Assembly (NCBI RefSeq): GCF_030272615.1
Contig: NC_081415.1
Coordinates: 231,883,303 to 231,947,302, forward strand
Length of the DNA stretch: 64,000 nucleotides
DNA from: Cryptomeria japonica
Lineage: Eukaryota > Streptophyta > Pinopsida > Cupressales > Cupressaceae
Direction: 5' to 3'
Shown: positions 24,085 to 34,814 of the stretch, in pieces
Numbering within the stretch: position 1 is the first letter of the stretch
How the letters are laid out: the number at the start of each line of letters is the position of its first letter
Notes under the pieces: model-generated
What the model was told of the DNA's origin: nothing
The model's database searches: none
What the model saw: the letters and a program-made list of their open reading frames with translations, nothing else
Position numbers and translations under genes: made by a program

Positions 24085-25593
24085 ATGTCAAAGCTCCCTC
24101 AAGATAAACCCGAGCCTTCCATGAGTCAATTGGAATCTTCTCTGGGTAAAACATCAACGAGAAAAATGAAGTACAAGTACGATAAGTACTTGAATATGTA
24201 CCCGAGAGTTCAGTGGACTCAAATATCAAGGAAATCAGAGATACTGAGATTGGACATGTCAGTATGCAAGAATTTATTGACCGAGTTGAGAAAGCTCGTG
24301 CTCGCTTAACCAATCTGATCAAATTTGAGTTGCATAAATATGCATCCTTCCCAGTTGCAGCTCATGACCCAGAATTTGTACTTGCAATAGCAGATCACTT
24401 TGATCCGAATATGAGATAGGTGAAGGATGCAGATCAGAATGTCATCATGACTCTGGATAGTGTATTTTTTAATAGTGTTTTCAAAGGCTCTCCAGTTGAA
24501 AAAGTAGCTGACATTTCTCAAGAGAGTGCTCAAGAGTACTATGAGAAAAATGAAGTTAAATGCAAGAAACTGGTCAACACTGTGTACCTCTCTGCTTCAA
24601 GACATTCTACTACCTCACGATGGCCCAAGTCCTTCTATAGGAGTGACTTCAATGAGGAATACAACGACATGGTTACCATGTTGTCAAGAGTGAAGGGGCT
24701 AAAAGACTCTCATTACTTTCAAACCTGGATGTGTTACTATATGAATATAACCAGGAGAGGGAGGAGAAAAATGAATTGAAGCAGAAGTGTGAACAACTGA
24801 CCAATGTTCTTCTAAAGGTCACACAATCTTCTCAAGAAATTGAGCCCATAGGATCCTCAATGGACACCGAAGCTCTAAAGAGGATTGAACAGGTAGGAGC
24901 TAAAGGCCGAGTGATGGATGAGTGGATTTCAAAGCTAAGGTCAGAAGGCTCTCATCTTCTAAGTTCGACAGTAGGACTATTGTCGGATTATGAAGTAATC
25001 CAGAGTCAGATGCAAGGACTCAAAACTTCATTATCACAGGAGATTGAGGAAGTTGAGAAAAGTACACTACCTTTTGGAGCAAAATGGAGGACTTCAGGAT
25101 GGATGTCCTTGTTGAAAATAAGGTAATTCCCACAAGGGAAAAGTACATCCAAATCTTGTCATTATTGTCTCATAAGAAAGAGACAATAAGGTTGATGATT
25201 GCAGAACTGGACCGACAAAAGAAAGAAGGTGATGACGAGATTGATCTCATTTTTGCCAAAGTTGCCGATCTTCCTTGTTACTTATATGATGGCGATCAAA
25301 ATCTCGTTACTGGCGAAGCTGTCACACAAGAATTCCTTACCTTAATAGATCACTACACGGGACAAGATTTCTCACTTGATACTTTTGATAAGCTATTGGA
25401 GATCCAGGTCAGTTTTGAAGTCCTTGCATCCATGTTGAAGGACGGGCAAAAGAAACAGGTAAAGATTGAAGATGCAATTTCCTGCGTTTGAGTGATCACA
25501 AGTTCTACCCCAATGCCAGACGAAGCAGAGATGAAAGCCATCCTGGCCAAGTTCGAAGATGTCCAAAAATCAGGAGAGGAGAAAGATGAATAA
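24085..25593 (+). pseudogene. LTR-encoded ORF, left arm (frameshifted)
   Basis: ATG at 24085 (MSKLPQDKPEPSMSQLESS) opens a protein read in pieces. Blocks are IGHVSMQEFIDRVEKA, YASFPVAAHDPEFVLAIADH, DFNEEYNDMVTMLSRV and HYFQTWMCYYMN, then a coiled-coil-like YNQEREEKNELKQKCEQL and a tail ending KSGEEKDE. Frame changes lie near 24195, 24735 and 25050, with stops at 24417 (TAG, CAG in the other arm) and 25489 (TGA, CGA in the other arm). Frame changes at 24735 and 25050 are shared by the right arm, so they predate the duplication. Similar blocks occur in the 1,082-residue ORF at 29052-32300. Function unknown. Confidence 0.75.
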
Positions 25594-25751
25594 AACGTCC
25601 CCTTTTTGGCTTTTTCTTTTTATGCAGTTGCATCATTAGATGCTGCTAGTTTTCTTGCAGTTGCATGTTTTCCTTATGCTATAGTTGTAGTAAAGTGGGA
25701 CTGTGCAGTTGAATAAGTCAACTGTGCCCACATTTTTCTCCATTCTTTTCC

Positions 25752-25760
25752 TATATAAAG
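25752..25760 (+). promoter_or_regulatory. TATA-like box in left-arm LTR
   Basis: TATATAAAG lies about 160 bp after the ORF stop and 750 bp before the LTR end. It is conserved in the right arm (TATATAAGG on the minus strand, about 38543-38551). If it marks the U3/R boundary, the ORF lies in U3. Confidence 0.5.
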
Positions 25761-26517
25761 AGGACCTCATTTGTAAATATGGATATTTTTTCATGCTTAG
25801 CAAAACTCTGCAGAATTTTTACCTCAACTAAGACTTTGGGCTTTTGTTGTGAAAATTCTATCAAGCAAATAAAGAAACCAATTTTGTTGATTTCAAACTT
25901 TGTGTTGTATCAAGAAAATTGTTTATATGATTTAATGTTCTTATGTCCATTGATTATATATGATCTTTATTTCTTTGATCTTGAAGATATTGTTATGTGG
26001 GTTAAAGAGCTCCTGAATTGTGCAAGTAGATTGTGTGCTCCTAACATATTTGGGAAATCTTCTGATAAATTAAGTAATTAGTGGTAAACTTTGTGTTGCT
26101 GCAGTTACTTTTAGTTTAAAGAATTAGGAATTCATACTTGAAGACTTTGAGCTGTGAGTTAAAATTCCAACTTTTTGTAATAATCAGTTTTAGTTAAGAT
26201 TACATTCAAGAGAGACTTTGTGCTACTTGACTTTTAAGTTTTAGCGTAGTTTGTTAGATTCATTGTTCTTTTCTTTAAGTATCTAAAGAGGTAGAGAAAT
26301 TGTAACAAGGTGAAGGAAAAATACATAGACTCTGAAAAAAGAGAGTTATATGCCCAACATCAACCCACAGATTTTGATTTCTTATTAATTAGAGAAGAAA
26401 TTTCAAAGGGAACCTCCCCTTGATGAGAGGAGAGATTAATTTCTCAACATAGCTGTGTGTGACTCATATAGTTTGTCATTAGTACGCTGGTGACAAAATA
26501 TTCACCCAACAGTTTTT

Positions 26518-26535
26518 TGGCGACTCTGCTGGGGA
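26518..26535 (+). other. Primer binding site, left arm
   Basis: TGGCGACTCTGCTGGGGA follows the LTR end after six bases. A primer site of this type, attributed to an arginine tRNA, is characteristic of Tat/Ogre Ty3 elements as I recall it. The right arm has a version with two or more substitutions. Confidence 0.75.
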
Positions 26536-26560
26536 GCGATGTACAACTGGTATTTTCCCT

Positions 26561-28004
26561 TTGGGTTGCAATGCTCTTTTCATTGTAATATCATTTTTTG
26601 CTGATTTTCTCAAAAATCATAATCTGGCTGATCGAAGTTACACTCGTGGGCAACGATTAGCGGGAGTTGTTGATCCTACTTTTAAGTTTCTGCAGCAACG
26701 TAATTTTCCTTTTGTGACACCTCCACGGACTAGTTCTCCTTTGCAGCGGACACAAAGTTTTCCTCCTTCTGCACAGCGATCTCCTGTACCAAGTGAGGTG
26801 TCAAGTTTGCAAGTTTTATTTGTTCCACTTGCAAGTCGTTTTGTGATACCACCCTATAATCTGTTAAGGATGGCTGCTCCTGGACCTTGTGGTACTGTTT
26901 TTGGTCCCTTGAACTTGACCACAACTTTGCATGAACTTCCCAAAGGTACGCGAAAAAATTTACCCAAATTTTTGGGGGATGGTTCTGAGCATCCGGATGA
27001 ACACATTGCTGCCTTCTACATCGCATGTGGAGTCCTAGGTGTTGAGCATGAAGATGTTTCGGTGAGATTATTCATTGAGACTTTGCATGGAGCTGCTTCT
27101 GATTGGTTCTATCATCTTACGAATGCTTGTATCACAAATTGGGCAACTCTCAGAACATTGTTTGAAGCAAGGTTCAAGTCTGCCGAAGACGATCACGCAC
27201 TGCTGGCTCAATTAACTCAAATGAAGAAAGAACCTCAGGAAGCTATGCGTGAATTTGTAGCAAAGTTCAACAGATTGCACAATTGCATTCCAGTTGCTTC
27301 ACGACCAACCATTGGAAACTTGAAATGCTTCTTCATCAACGCTCAATTGCCAGAGGTGAGCTTTCTTTTGCGAAGGGATAATCCTACAGATTTGGACGCT
27401 GCACAACAGTTGGCTATATCGGTCGAAGATGATCTTATCCTCGCCGGTAAGATAAGGAGAGATCCCAACAAGGTTAGAAATAATCAAATTGCTGATTTAC
27501 CAATTCCTTCCATGAATTTTGTTGATCCCATGATACAAAAGTTAGCAAATGAGTTGTTGGCACTTAAGAAGCAAATTTCCTCACAAGGAAATACTTCTTA
27601 TCGTGATGTTCCAAGAAGGACTTATCCAAACAATGCTTCCAATTACGCCATGCGTAATCAGAATAAATTACCTCCTGCTCTGGAGAGGCTTGCGTTGGAA
27701 GCACCACCCCAAAATTCAACTACAGGATATTATGAAGCTGAACAGAATGATCTTCCCCCTTTTGGTGAAGAACATGCCAATTCGCATCAAGAAGATGATG
27801 CAGAGTTCGCTGACGACTCTAATATTAGGTTTATGCAATATCAAGAAGATGATATGCTAGACACACGTGATGGGGATGTCTTTGCAGTATTCACCTGTTC
27901 ACAAGCACAGGCAGCTCAACCACCTGTCATTGCGAAGAGTGATGATCCTATTCAAATCAAGGACTCTCAACGTTTGCCAATTTCTATTGCGAAGCGTGGG
28001 ACTG
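26561..28004 (+). pseudogene. Tat/Ogre-like gag, left arm, interrupted by solo LTR
   Basis: Retrotransposon gag (capsid). The conserved body begins near MAAPGPCGTVFGPLNL (about 26871) and includes LPKFLGDGSEHPDEHIAAFY, SVRLFIETLHGAASDWFYHL, TLRTLFEARFKSAEDDH and EAMREFVAKFNRLHN, typical of the Retrotrans_gag family in Tat-lineage elements. The frame is open to 28004, where the solo LTR enters. The rest resumes at 35253. The N-terminal 100 codons upstream are open but weakly supported, so the true start is uncertain. Confidence 0.85.
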
Positions 28005-28858
28005 TGTTGACGTGTATTTTGTACACCATCATACACAGAATAAAATACCAATAGGCATCTTATCCTCTCTTGAGAAAATAGTCTCTAACTGCTGAAGATT
28101 CGCATAAAGGATCAGTTAGGTAGACTCCAAGGTTCTTTTAGTAGGGTCTCTACGTGTGGACAAGCTTCCAGCGGTATGATGTGATTTGCTGTTTCCTCCA
28201 AGGGGCCTTACGTATTCCGAAAGTTCAAGATTTGCTAAACTAAGGAAACTATTCAAAAAATAACAAAAGGAGTAAGGTTTGAAAGAGGTCTAATCTAGTC
28301 TAACCCTAGGAATGACTTCGTGTAGACAAGGCTTGGCAAGATTCAACCAACTTCAATTTTGCCATAAGATAACAACTCAATTGAAATTAGTGCGATCTTC
28401 TAAGGTAATAAACTGATATCCAATGCATCAAAGATCATGGACACTACCACGAAGGTACATATTCAAGATACAATAATGATTGAAGATTAAGGGATTCAAA
28501 GTATTCTCCAGTCGACCACGCAAGGCGTTCCTACAATCAGCAAGAAGCTAGTGGTTTGGATTACGAATCCTACCAAAGATCAAGTCTCACACAATGTCCT
28601 TCAAACTAACAAGCTACTTTGATTGAGCACAATTCAAGTAAATCAAACAACCATGAAGATAACTCAAGAAATTTGCAACAAAACACCATAACTTCAATAT
28701 TTCATTGATTTCCAAATCATCATGTACAACAATTGCTTGAATTCCTCTCTTCAAAACTCAATCTTGCTACAAAATAAAATTGCTTCTAGCTCTAATCTCT
28801 CTTACATCAACTATTGACTATTACACTATTCCTTATTACCGAAATGAAAAAATGAGGG

Positions 28859-28866
28859 TATAAATA
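28859..28866 (-). promoter_or_regulatory. Possible TATA box near U3/R of the solo LTR
   Basis: TATTTATA on the minus strand lies about 190 bp after the ORF stop, a position equivalent to the TATA-like box in the composite LTR. Weak evidence alone; the shared position raises it. Confidence 0.35.
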
Positions 28867-29051
28867 GCATCCTCAATTACAATGAAAGGTCCAGATTGAA
28901 AGTAGATCAACGGACAAGATCATGACACCTAAACCCTAATTAGGGTTTGTTACAAATGGCCTCCTTTTTACTGAACAATATTAAATGCATAGCCAAATAT
29001 TAAATTTTGGCACAAAAACCTAGGAGACATAAACCAATGAGAAATAAGATG

Positions 29052-32000
29052 TCATGTCATCTGTAACAACCTTTCATCTAGAATCTTATTCCCTTTCCAA
29101 TTTTCTCTCTTAGCATATGCAATGAATCTTGAAACGATTCCTTCGATTTCTGCAATTGGAATCTCGGGAAGATTCTTCATACTCTCTTCTAAGTGGATGA
29201 CTTGATCGAATGCATCTAGAAGAGCTGCGTCCCATGAAGGTTCAAGTTCCTTCGTCTTTTCAATCAGGAGCATGGTGGCAAACATCTGATCATACTGCTC
29301 ATCTGTAACATTTGCGTTCTTGCAAAAGATGATCTTGATTCTATCCTCTAGTTCCTGCATATCCACATCTGTCTCGACCTCGATCCTTCTGCCAAGAATG
29401 GTACGAAGTACCTCAAATACTCTGTCCTGGATCGGATTGATCACCTCCTCAACTTGGCTACATCTAGTACTGATGTCTTCAAAGAAAACATTCTTCATAT
29501 GGAGTAAGGTTGACCAATGAAACAAACTGTGAGGTTCTCCCTCCAAGATCCTCTCCTGCGCTAAAATCTTCCTTGATGTGTGTCTAATAACTTTCAAGAC
29601 AGGAATGATAACATCCTTGGTATGGGCGAATGCAGCTACTGTTATCATCAAATTGTGGATCATCTCAAGAACTTGGATAGCTTGATGAATAATCTTCATC
29701 ATCCTTGTTGCAGATTCGATAGCCACTGTATGAGATCTATCCATCCAATTACTTGTACATTGGACCATGTTCCTGAATCTTTCTGCTTCATTGATTGATT
29801 GAGGCGGCAATGCTTGTACTGGTGATCTAACTGGATCCTGACATCCCAAAGGTTCATTGATGTGACTGAAATATGTCCTCCATGCACCGACCTCTCGCTC
29901 AAGCTTCCTATTCTTCTCCATTTCTTCTCTAAGCTTGTCTTTCAATGCTTCAAATGAATCGGTAGCATCATCTAAAGTCTGTTCTACAGTAGATGGTCCT
30001 AACTCAAAAGTCTGTATATCATATTCTTCTGCTAGGATCTCACCTTCATATTTGTCTGCTGCCGGTGTAGCTATCTGCAATTTCCTGGATCCAGTCTCAT
30101 CTCGAATCATCTTGGACATCTTGGTAGCCTTCTTCTTTTTTGTTACTTCATGTGAACGTCCAACAAGGCTCTCTAAATCAATTGCATTGTCCTCGTCCTC
30201 TACTACGATCACCTTGGTTAATCTTTCCTTCAACCAATCTGGGATAATCGATCTTGTTTCTTGAACTTGAATCTCTTTATGCATTATTTCTTCTTGTCTG
30301 GGAGGAGATGTCATTTCATTGTCTTCTTTGTCTTCATCTAACTCATAATCTTGGAGAGATCCATCGGGTGAACCATGCTGTGCCTGTCCTTCCTCCTGCC
30401 TATCGTTCTGTACCATAGACTCCATGGATTCTTCTACTTGAACTGTTCTTTTCTCAGGTCTAGAAGAAGTACCGGATGATCGATCTCTGTTAGCCTCTTG
30501 TTTCTTCTTGGAAGATTCTCTCTTTCCAGGTCTCTCTTTCCTCTTCGAACCTCTTGGATGGAGATTGCCCTCACTGGCACATCGAAGATTTCCTTCACCT
30601 GAATTTCTAGGATTAGGATTGCCTTCACTAACACTAGCTCCACCTTCGGCAGGTTTCTCTTCCAAAGTGAAAGTCATGGCTATGCCTTGTTCTCTCAACT
30701 TCTGATGTTGTATGTCAACCCATCTGCGAGTACAAGACAAGATTGGTGCCATCAAAGTATCTAAATCCACGACCTCGGGCTCATTCCAATCTAACCTTAT
30801 TGTTTTGCTTTCTCGATCATAGGAAGACTGAATATGTCTGCCACTGTCCTGAGCTTGGTCGGCCACTCTATAAATCTTGCATTTCCTGATGAAATCCAAA
30901 GGTAATCTGGAATGCATTTTTCGTTTCACTTCAAGATCATCTAAGAGATTCATCATAAAATCTTCAATCTGATACTCATGTCTAAACTTCCTGCCGACTG
31001 TCTCCTCTAAATGTCCACGTGGATCAAAGCTTTCTCTCAAAGCAAAAGATGAGAAAGAATACAAGGCTAACTCCTTCTCTGCGTCATCCATAGCTAAAGC
31101 ATTAGGACATACTTCAACTGAATTACCCAAAATGATAGGTACTGGAACTCCATTCTGATGTCTGTGTCTGAATGCCTTCACATATGCTGCCAACTGTCTT
31201 GTTACTTCAAGTAACACAATTCTGTCTGTCGGATATCTCGGCAACATGTATGGTGGTAAAGGACATCCATGCACTCTAATATAAGTGAACTTGGGAAACT
31301 GAATGAACCAAGCACCGTACCTCTTTATGAATTCCTGGGCATCCTGAGATAACCTGTAGTGAATTCCACCTTGCAACGTCCTTGTGATGTTCATCGTGAA
31401 AGTATCATTAACCAACTTATAGTTGCTCCCTGGCGGATGATGCAAGTAGGCATAGGAATCACAAGCTCTGACCTCGCCGGGTCCTCTTCCAATCACTCCT
31501 CTGTGAGGTAGTCCTGCGTACTCAACACTCCTGATCAAGGCATAGATGACGTATGAACTCATGTGGAAGGACTTAGTAGCCTTGAGTCTCCTCAACTGTA
31601 CGTCTAAGCAATGGCTAATCATCCTAGCCCAATGTATCGTACCTTTCCCTTGAACAATCACCTGGATGAAGTAAAACATCCACTTCTCAAAATAGAAGGC
31701 ATGAGGGGCTCCTGTAACTCGGTTGAGCATGGTAATCAAATCTCTGTACTCCTCTTGGAAATCAATCCTGTGTGGTGTGTTCGGGACCTTGCTCAGACGG
31801 GGACGGCTCTTAAGTAGCCAGTTCTTATTGATAATGCTTAGACAAGCATCTGGATCATCTTCGTACATTGATCTGGCTCCTTCTATGCTCTTGTATATCA
31901 TGTCCCTGTGCTCTGGAAGATGGAAAGCTTCACTTATAGCTTCCTCTGAAAGGTACGCCAAAGTGTTTCCCTCTTTGGACACGATTGTTCTGGATTGTGG

Positions 32001-32300
32001 ATCATAGTGACGAGCACATTCGATCATCAACTCGTGGCACTGAATAGCTGGAGGAAAGCCGGCCGCCTTAATGATGCCACTCTCTATTATTCTCCGGGCG
32101 ACAGGTGATGGCTTGCCAATGTAAGGGACCTCTCGAAACTTCTTCGTGCTGAAGTTACCCAAGTTTGTATCTCCAATGTTGCTCCACTTCGACACGATCT
32201 TGGTCTCCACTTCTTCGGTCTTCTGATCTTCTTTCATGAGAGCTGAGCGACTGGCGGATGCTCCCGCCTTTGGGGTTGCCATACCTACACAACATTTCAT
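29052..32300 (-). CDS. Intact 1,082-residue LTR-encoded protein of unknown function
   Basis: One uninterrupted frame inside the solo LTR. The first Met gives MKCCVGMATPKAG; Met7 (MATPKAG) is an equally likely start. Residues 60-215 hold blocks shared with the composite's ORF: GFPPAIQCHELMIECARHYD, YLSEEAISEAFHLPEH, DFQEEYRDLITMLNRV and FYFEKWMFYFI. The order of a helical segment, a hydrophilic strand-like segment and LSEEAISEAFHLP recalls the plant mobile domain found in some transposons and in MAIL proteins, but I cannot confirm this. Residues 555-730 are charged and disordered, with EGN repeats and a basic, NLS-like KRKERPGKRESSKKK (about 586-600). Residues 780-810 look coiled-coil. No RT, integrase, protease or zinc knuckle is seen. 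The lack of stops in a transposon fragment suggests youth or selection. Confidence 0.8.
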   Translation of the reverse strand: MKCCVGMATPKAGASASRSALMKEDQKTEEVETKIVSKWSNIGDTNLGNFSTKKFREVPYIGKPSPVARRIIESGIIKAAGFPPAIQCHELMIECARHYDPQSRTIVSKEGNTLAYLSEEAISEAFHLPEHRDMIYKSIEGARSMYEDDPDACLSIINKNWLLKSRPRLSKVPNTPHRIDFQEEYRDLITMLNRVTGAPHAFYFEKWMFYFIQVIVQGKGTIHWARMISHCLDVQLRRLKATKSFHMSSYVIYALIRSVEYAGLPHRGVIGRGPGEVRACDSYAYLHHPPGSNYKLVNDTFTMNITRTLQGGIHYRLSQDAQEFIKRYGAWFIQFPKFTYIRVHGCPLPPYMLPRYPTDRIVLLEVTRQLAAYVKAFRHRHQNGVPVPIILGNSVEVCPNALAMDDAEKELALYSFSSFALRESFDPRGHLEETVGRKFRHEYQIEDFMMNLLDDLEVKRKMHSRLPLDFIRKCKIYRVADQAQDSGRHIQSSYDRESKTIRLDWNEPEVVDLDTLMAPILSCTRRWVDIQHQKLREQGIAMTFTLEEKPAEGGASVSEGNPNPRNSGEGNLRCASEGNLHPRGSKRKERPGKRESSKKKQEANRDRSSGTSSRPEKRTVQVEESMESMVQNDRQEEGQAQHGSPDGSLQDYELDEDKEDNEMTSPPRQEEIMHKEIQVQETRSIIPDWLKERLTKVIVVEDEDNAIDLESLVGRSHEVTKKKKATKMSKMIRDETGSRKLQIATPAADKYEGEILAEEYDIQTFELGPSTVEQTLDDATDSFEALKDKLREEMEKNRKLEREVGAWRTYFSHINEPLGCQDPVRSPVQALPPQSINEAERFRNMVQCTSNWMDRSHTVAIESATRMMKIIHQAIQVLEMIHNLMITVAAFAHTKDVIIPVLKVIRHTSRKILAQERILEGEPHSLFHWSTLLHMKNVFFEDISTRCSQVEEVINPIQDRVFEVLRTILGRRIEVETDVDMQELEDRIKIIFCKNANVTDEQYDQMFATMLLIEKTKELEPSWDAALLDAFDQVIHLEESMKNLPEIPIAEIEGIVSRFIAYAKRENWKGNKILDERLLQMT

Positions 32301-32870
32301 AATAAGAAGCTAGATTTTGCAATAAATAACATAGATTAGAGAATAAATTTTAGGAATCTTCATGATAAGTCTTTGAGTTATCATTTCCTAAAATGAAACG
32401 ACTGAGCTAGGAATTCAAAATTCAAAATTCAAAATTTAAAATATGACGATGAATAAATAAAACAATAAAATCAAATCCCCATACCTCAATAGAGAGCTAA
32501 CTCTAGAATGCAAAATAAAAAGGATTCGCCTAGGCAAAATTGACGTGTAAATAGTCTTCAATGTGATCTCTTTCTTCCAAATATCAATTTCGCCACCCTT
32601 TTGTCCTTGACGTGGTCTTCAAAGCAACGTTCCTCTTGTCAATTTCACCACCCTTCAAGTCTTTGACGGGATCTCCAAGTTCGCTCAAATGTAAACTTCA
32701 AGTTCGTAGCGCCTTGGATTGATGTTAATGCCTTGGTCAATACTTCGCACCACCTTGAATATAATTCGCACTTCTTCAAACACAACTTCGCACTTCTCCC
32801 TTTGTCTTCCAAATCGCACTTGAATGAAGATGATAAAATGATAATGTAAAAATAAAAATCATCACCTCCC

Positions 32871-32877
32871 TTTTATA
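32871..32877 (-). promoter_or_regulatory. TATA box upstream of the LTR-encoded ORF
   Basis: TATAAAA on the minus strand (in CGCTATAAAAGGGAGG) lies about 570 bp before the ORF's first ATG, downstream of the hairpin array. It could drive a separate mRNA for the ORF. Confidence 0.5.
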
Positions 32878-33215
32878 GCGCTTACCTCTCACCTCCATAT
32901 AGGCCGACTTGGTAATTAAATAAGGCATTTTAAACGATTTTTTAATAAAATAACAAGGCCGACTTACTTAGAACAATAAAATACCAAGCGCTTCCCTTTG
33001 ATTTTTTTTTTTTTTAATTAATTAATTAATTATTAAATGCCTTTCATTTTTAATTAATAAATTTCGATTTTTTACAAGTCAAAATAATTAATTGATACCA
33101 AGCGCAATATTTAAATGCCATTTTTAAATAAATATCGATTTTGCTAGCATTTAAATAAATTCAAAAATGTTTATTTGAGCGCCAAAATATTTTGAAAATG
33201 AAGTACACGTACCTC

Positions 33216-34814
33216 ATTGCCCTGGTCCCTTGGAGAGGGACAGGAGCGATCCATCATGTTGGTCTTGATTTTTGCATTTTTGACGTTCAACCTCTGCATT
33301 TCTACGTTCAAATCATCATTTTGTCGGGTCCTTCAAGTTTGATTGACTTGCATGTGTGAAGGGATGCCCTTGGATGTAATATCGCCCTGGTCCCTTGGAG
33401 AGGGACAGGAGCGATCCATTCTTTTCTCTTTAATCTTTGTAACTTCGAACTTCAATCTTCGTTGTGATGGACAAACAATGTCATTCCTTCATTCCACGCT
33501 CATTTTGCTTGAATTTTACAAGGCATTTTGATGTTTAAAGGATCATCGCCCTTGTCCCTTGGAGAGGGACAGGAGCGATCCTTGTCTTTTCTCCGTTTTA
33601 AGCTCAAATCGGTGATATTGAACGTCCATTTCCTTTTGCATCGCCTTCCAAATGGTGTTTAAAACCATGTGCGACTTTATCTCAACATGATCTTCAAAGG
33701 ATATCATGTGTTTTGGCAAATATCGCCCTGGTCCCTTGGAGAGGGACAGGGGCGATCTCCATGTCCTGGCTCAAATTCGTAAACATTTAACCTTTGTTCT
33801 TCGCTTATTGCCTTCCAAATAACGTCCTTTACCTCGTCTATCTTTGCATTGTCTTGATTTTGAAGGAGTGTGAGTGTTTTTAATGAAATCGCTTTGGTCC
33901 TTGTCCAAAGGACAGGAGCGATATAGACTCCTTAGCTTGATTGATAACATTTGGATGTTCCAAACTTTGATATGTCACTTTCAAAAGGTGCCTTGAACCT
34001 TTTATGACCTTGTGAAGCCTTGTCTTAACGTGATTTTTGCATGAATCGGCCAATGCATTCAATATCGCTCTGGTCCCTTCCTGAGGGACAGGAGCGAAGT
34101 TCAACATTTTGAGCTTGTTCTTGTTTTGATCAATTTGCAATTATCTTCAACGCGTGAAATAAAGTCCCTTGATTCCCCTTGGTCGCTTGAAACTTGCTTA
34201 ACTTTTGAAATCTATACCTTTATGCAATTTTCGCTCTGGTCCCTTCCTGAGGGACAGGAGCGAATTGGGAGTCTTAGTGCAAATTCCCTCAACGTGGCGA
34301 CCTCTGTAACCTTGTGCTTGATCGAAATGTCTTGAAACGTCTTTGCCACCTTGTTCCTCGTCTTGGAATGTCTTAAACTTGAATAAGAAGCAATATAACC
34401 ATCATATCGCCCTGGTCCCTTGGAAAGGGACAGGAGCGATCTTACTCTTGTGGGCTTCACTTCACTTTATCACCTTCAAAGTTTATATTCAACGGATTCG
34501 CAATGTTCCATTCCATTCATCCATGCCTTGAGATCGATTGAAACTTGGCAAGAAAATCATCTGTAACAAAAATCGCTCTGGTCCCTTGGAGAGGGACGGG
34601 AGCTACAAAGTACTTCGCCCTGGTCCCTTGGAGAGGGACAGGAGCGATCCCTTTCCTGGAGGTATCTCTGTGTTTGTGAAAATATTCAATTTATATTCAA
34701 TGGAAAGATCACGCCTTTCTTCATCATTTCCAACTCGAAATTCATCTTGACCCTGCAGGAATAGTAAGATATTTGAAAACGAGCTCCTGTCCTTCACTGA
34801 GGGACAGGAGCGAT
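33216..34814. repeat. Array of 11 hairpin modules in the solo LTR
   Basis: A roughly 35-bp module recurs at about 33216, 33381, 33545, 33722, 33888, 34064, 34231, 34406, 34572, 34614 and 34781. The centre is GTCCCTTGGAGAGGGAC or GTCCCTTCCTGAGGGAC, with outer pairing ATCGC...GCGAT and CCT...AGG, giving a stem of about 14 bp with one bulge. The last copy is a nearly perfect inverted repeat (GCTCCTGTCC...GGGACAGGAGC). Spacers are unique and irregular (about 7-140 bp). They sit between the LTR start and the ORF promoter. Confidence 0.88.

Larger units (their letters stand above)
22796..26511 (+). repeat. LTR of the composite, left arm (3,716 bp, coding LTR)
   Basis: It runs from TGTTGTCC at 22796 to CACCCAACA at 26511, six bases before the primer site. 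From 5' to 3' it holds an array of palindromic modules (22966-23967), a broken ORF (24085-25593), a TATA-like box (25752) and a long 3' part. The end assignment rests on the primer site, because no second sense LTR is present to align. The inverted copy at 37793-41445 confirms the unit. Confidence 0.75.

Noticed and set aside
27549-27860. Secondary ORF overlapping left-arm gag
   Set aside because: It is an out-of-frame shadow of gag. The matching shadow in the right arm follows from DNA similarity only.
33216-34814. Repeat-spacer pattern resembling a CRISPR array
   Set aside because: The setting is a plant LTR, spacers vary from about 7 to 140 bp, repeats are degenerate hairpins, and no cas-like gene is present.
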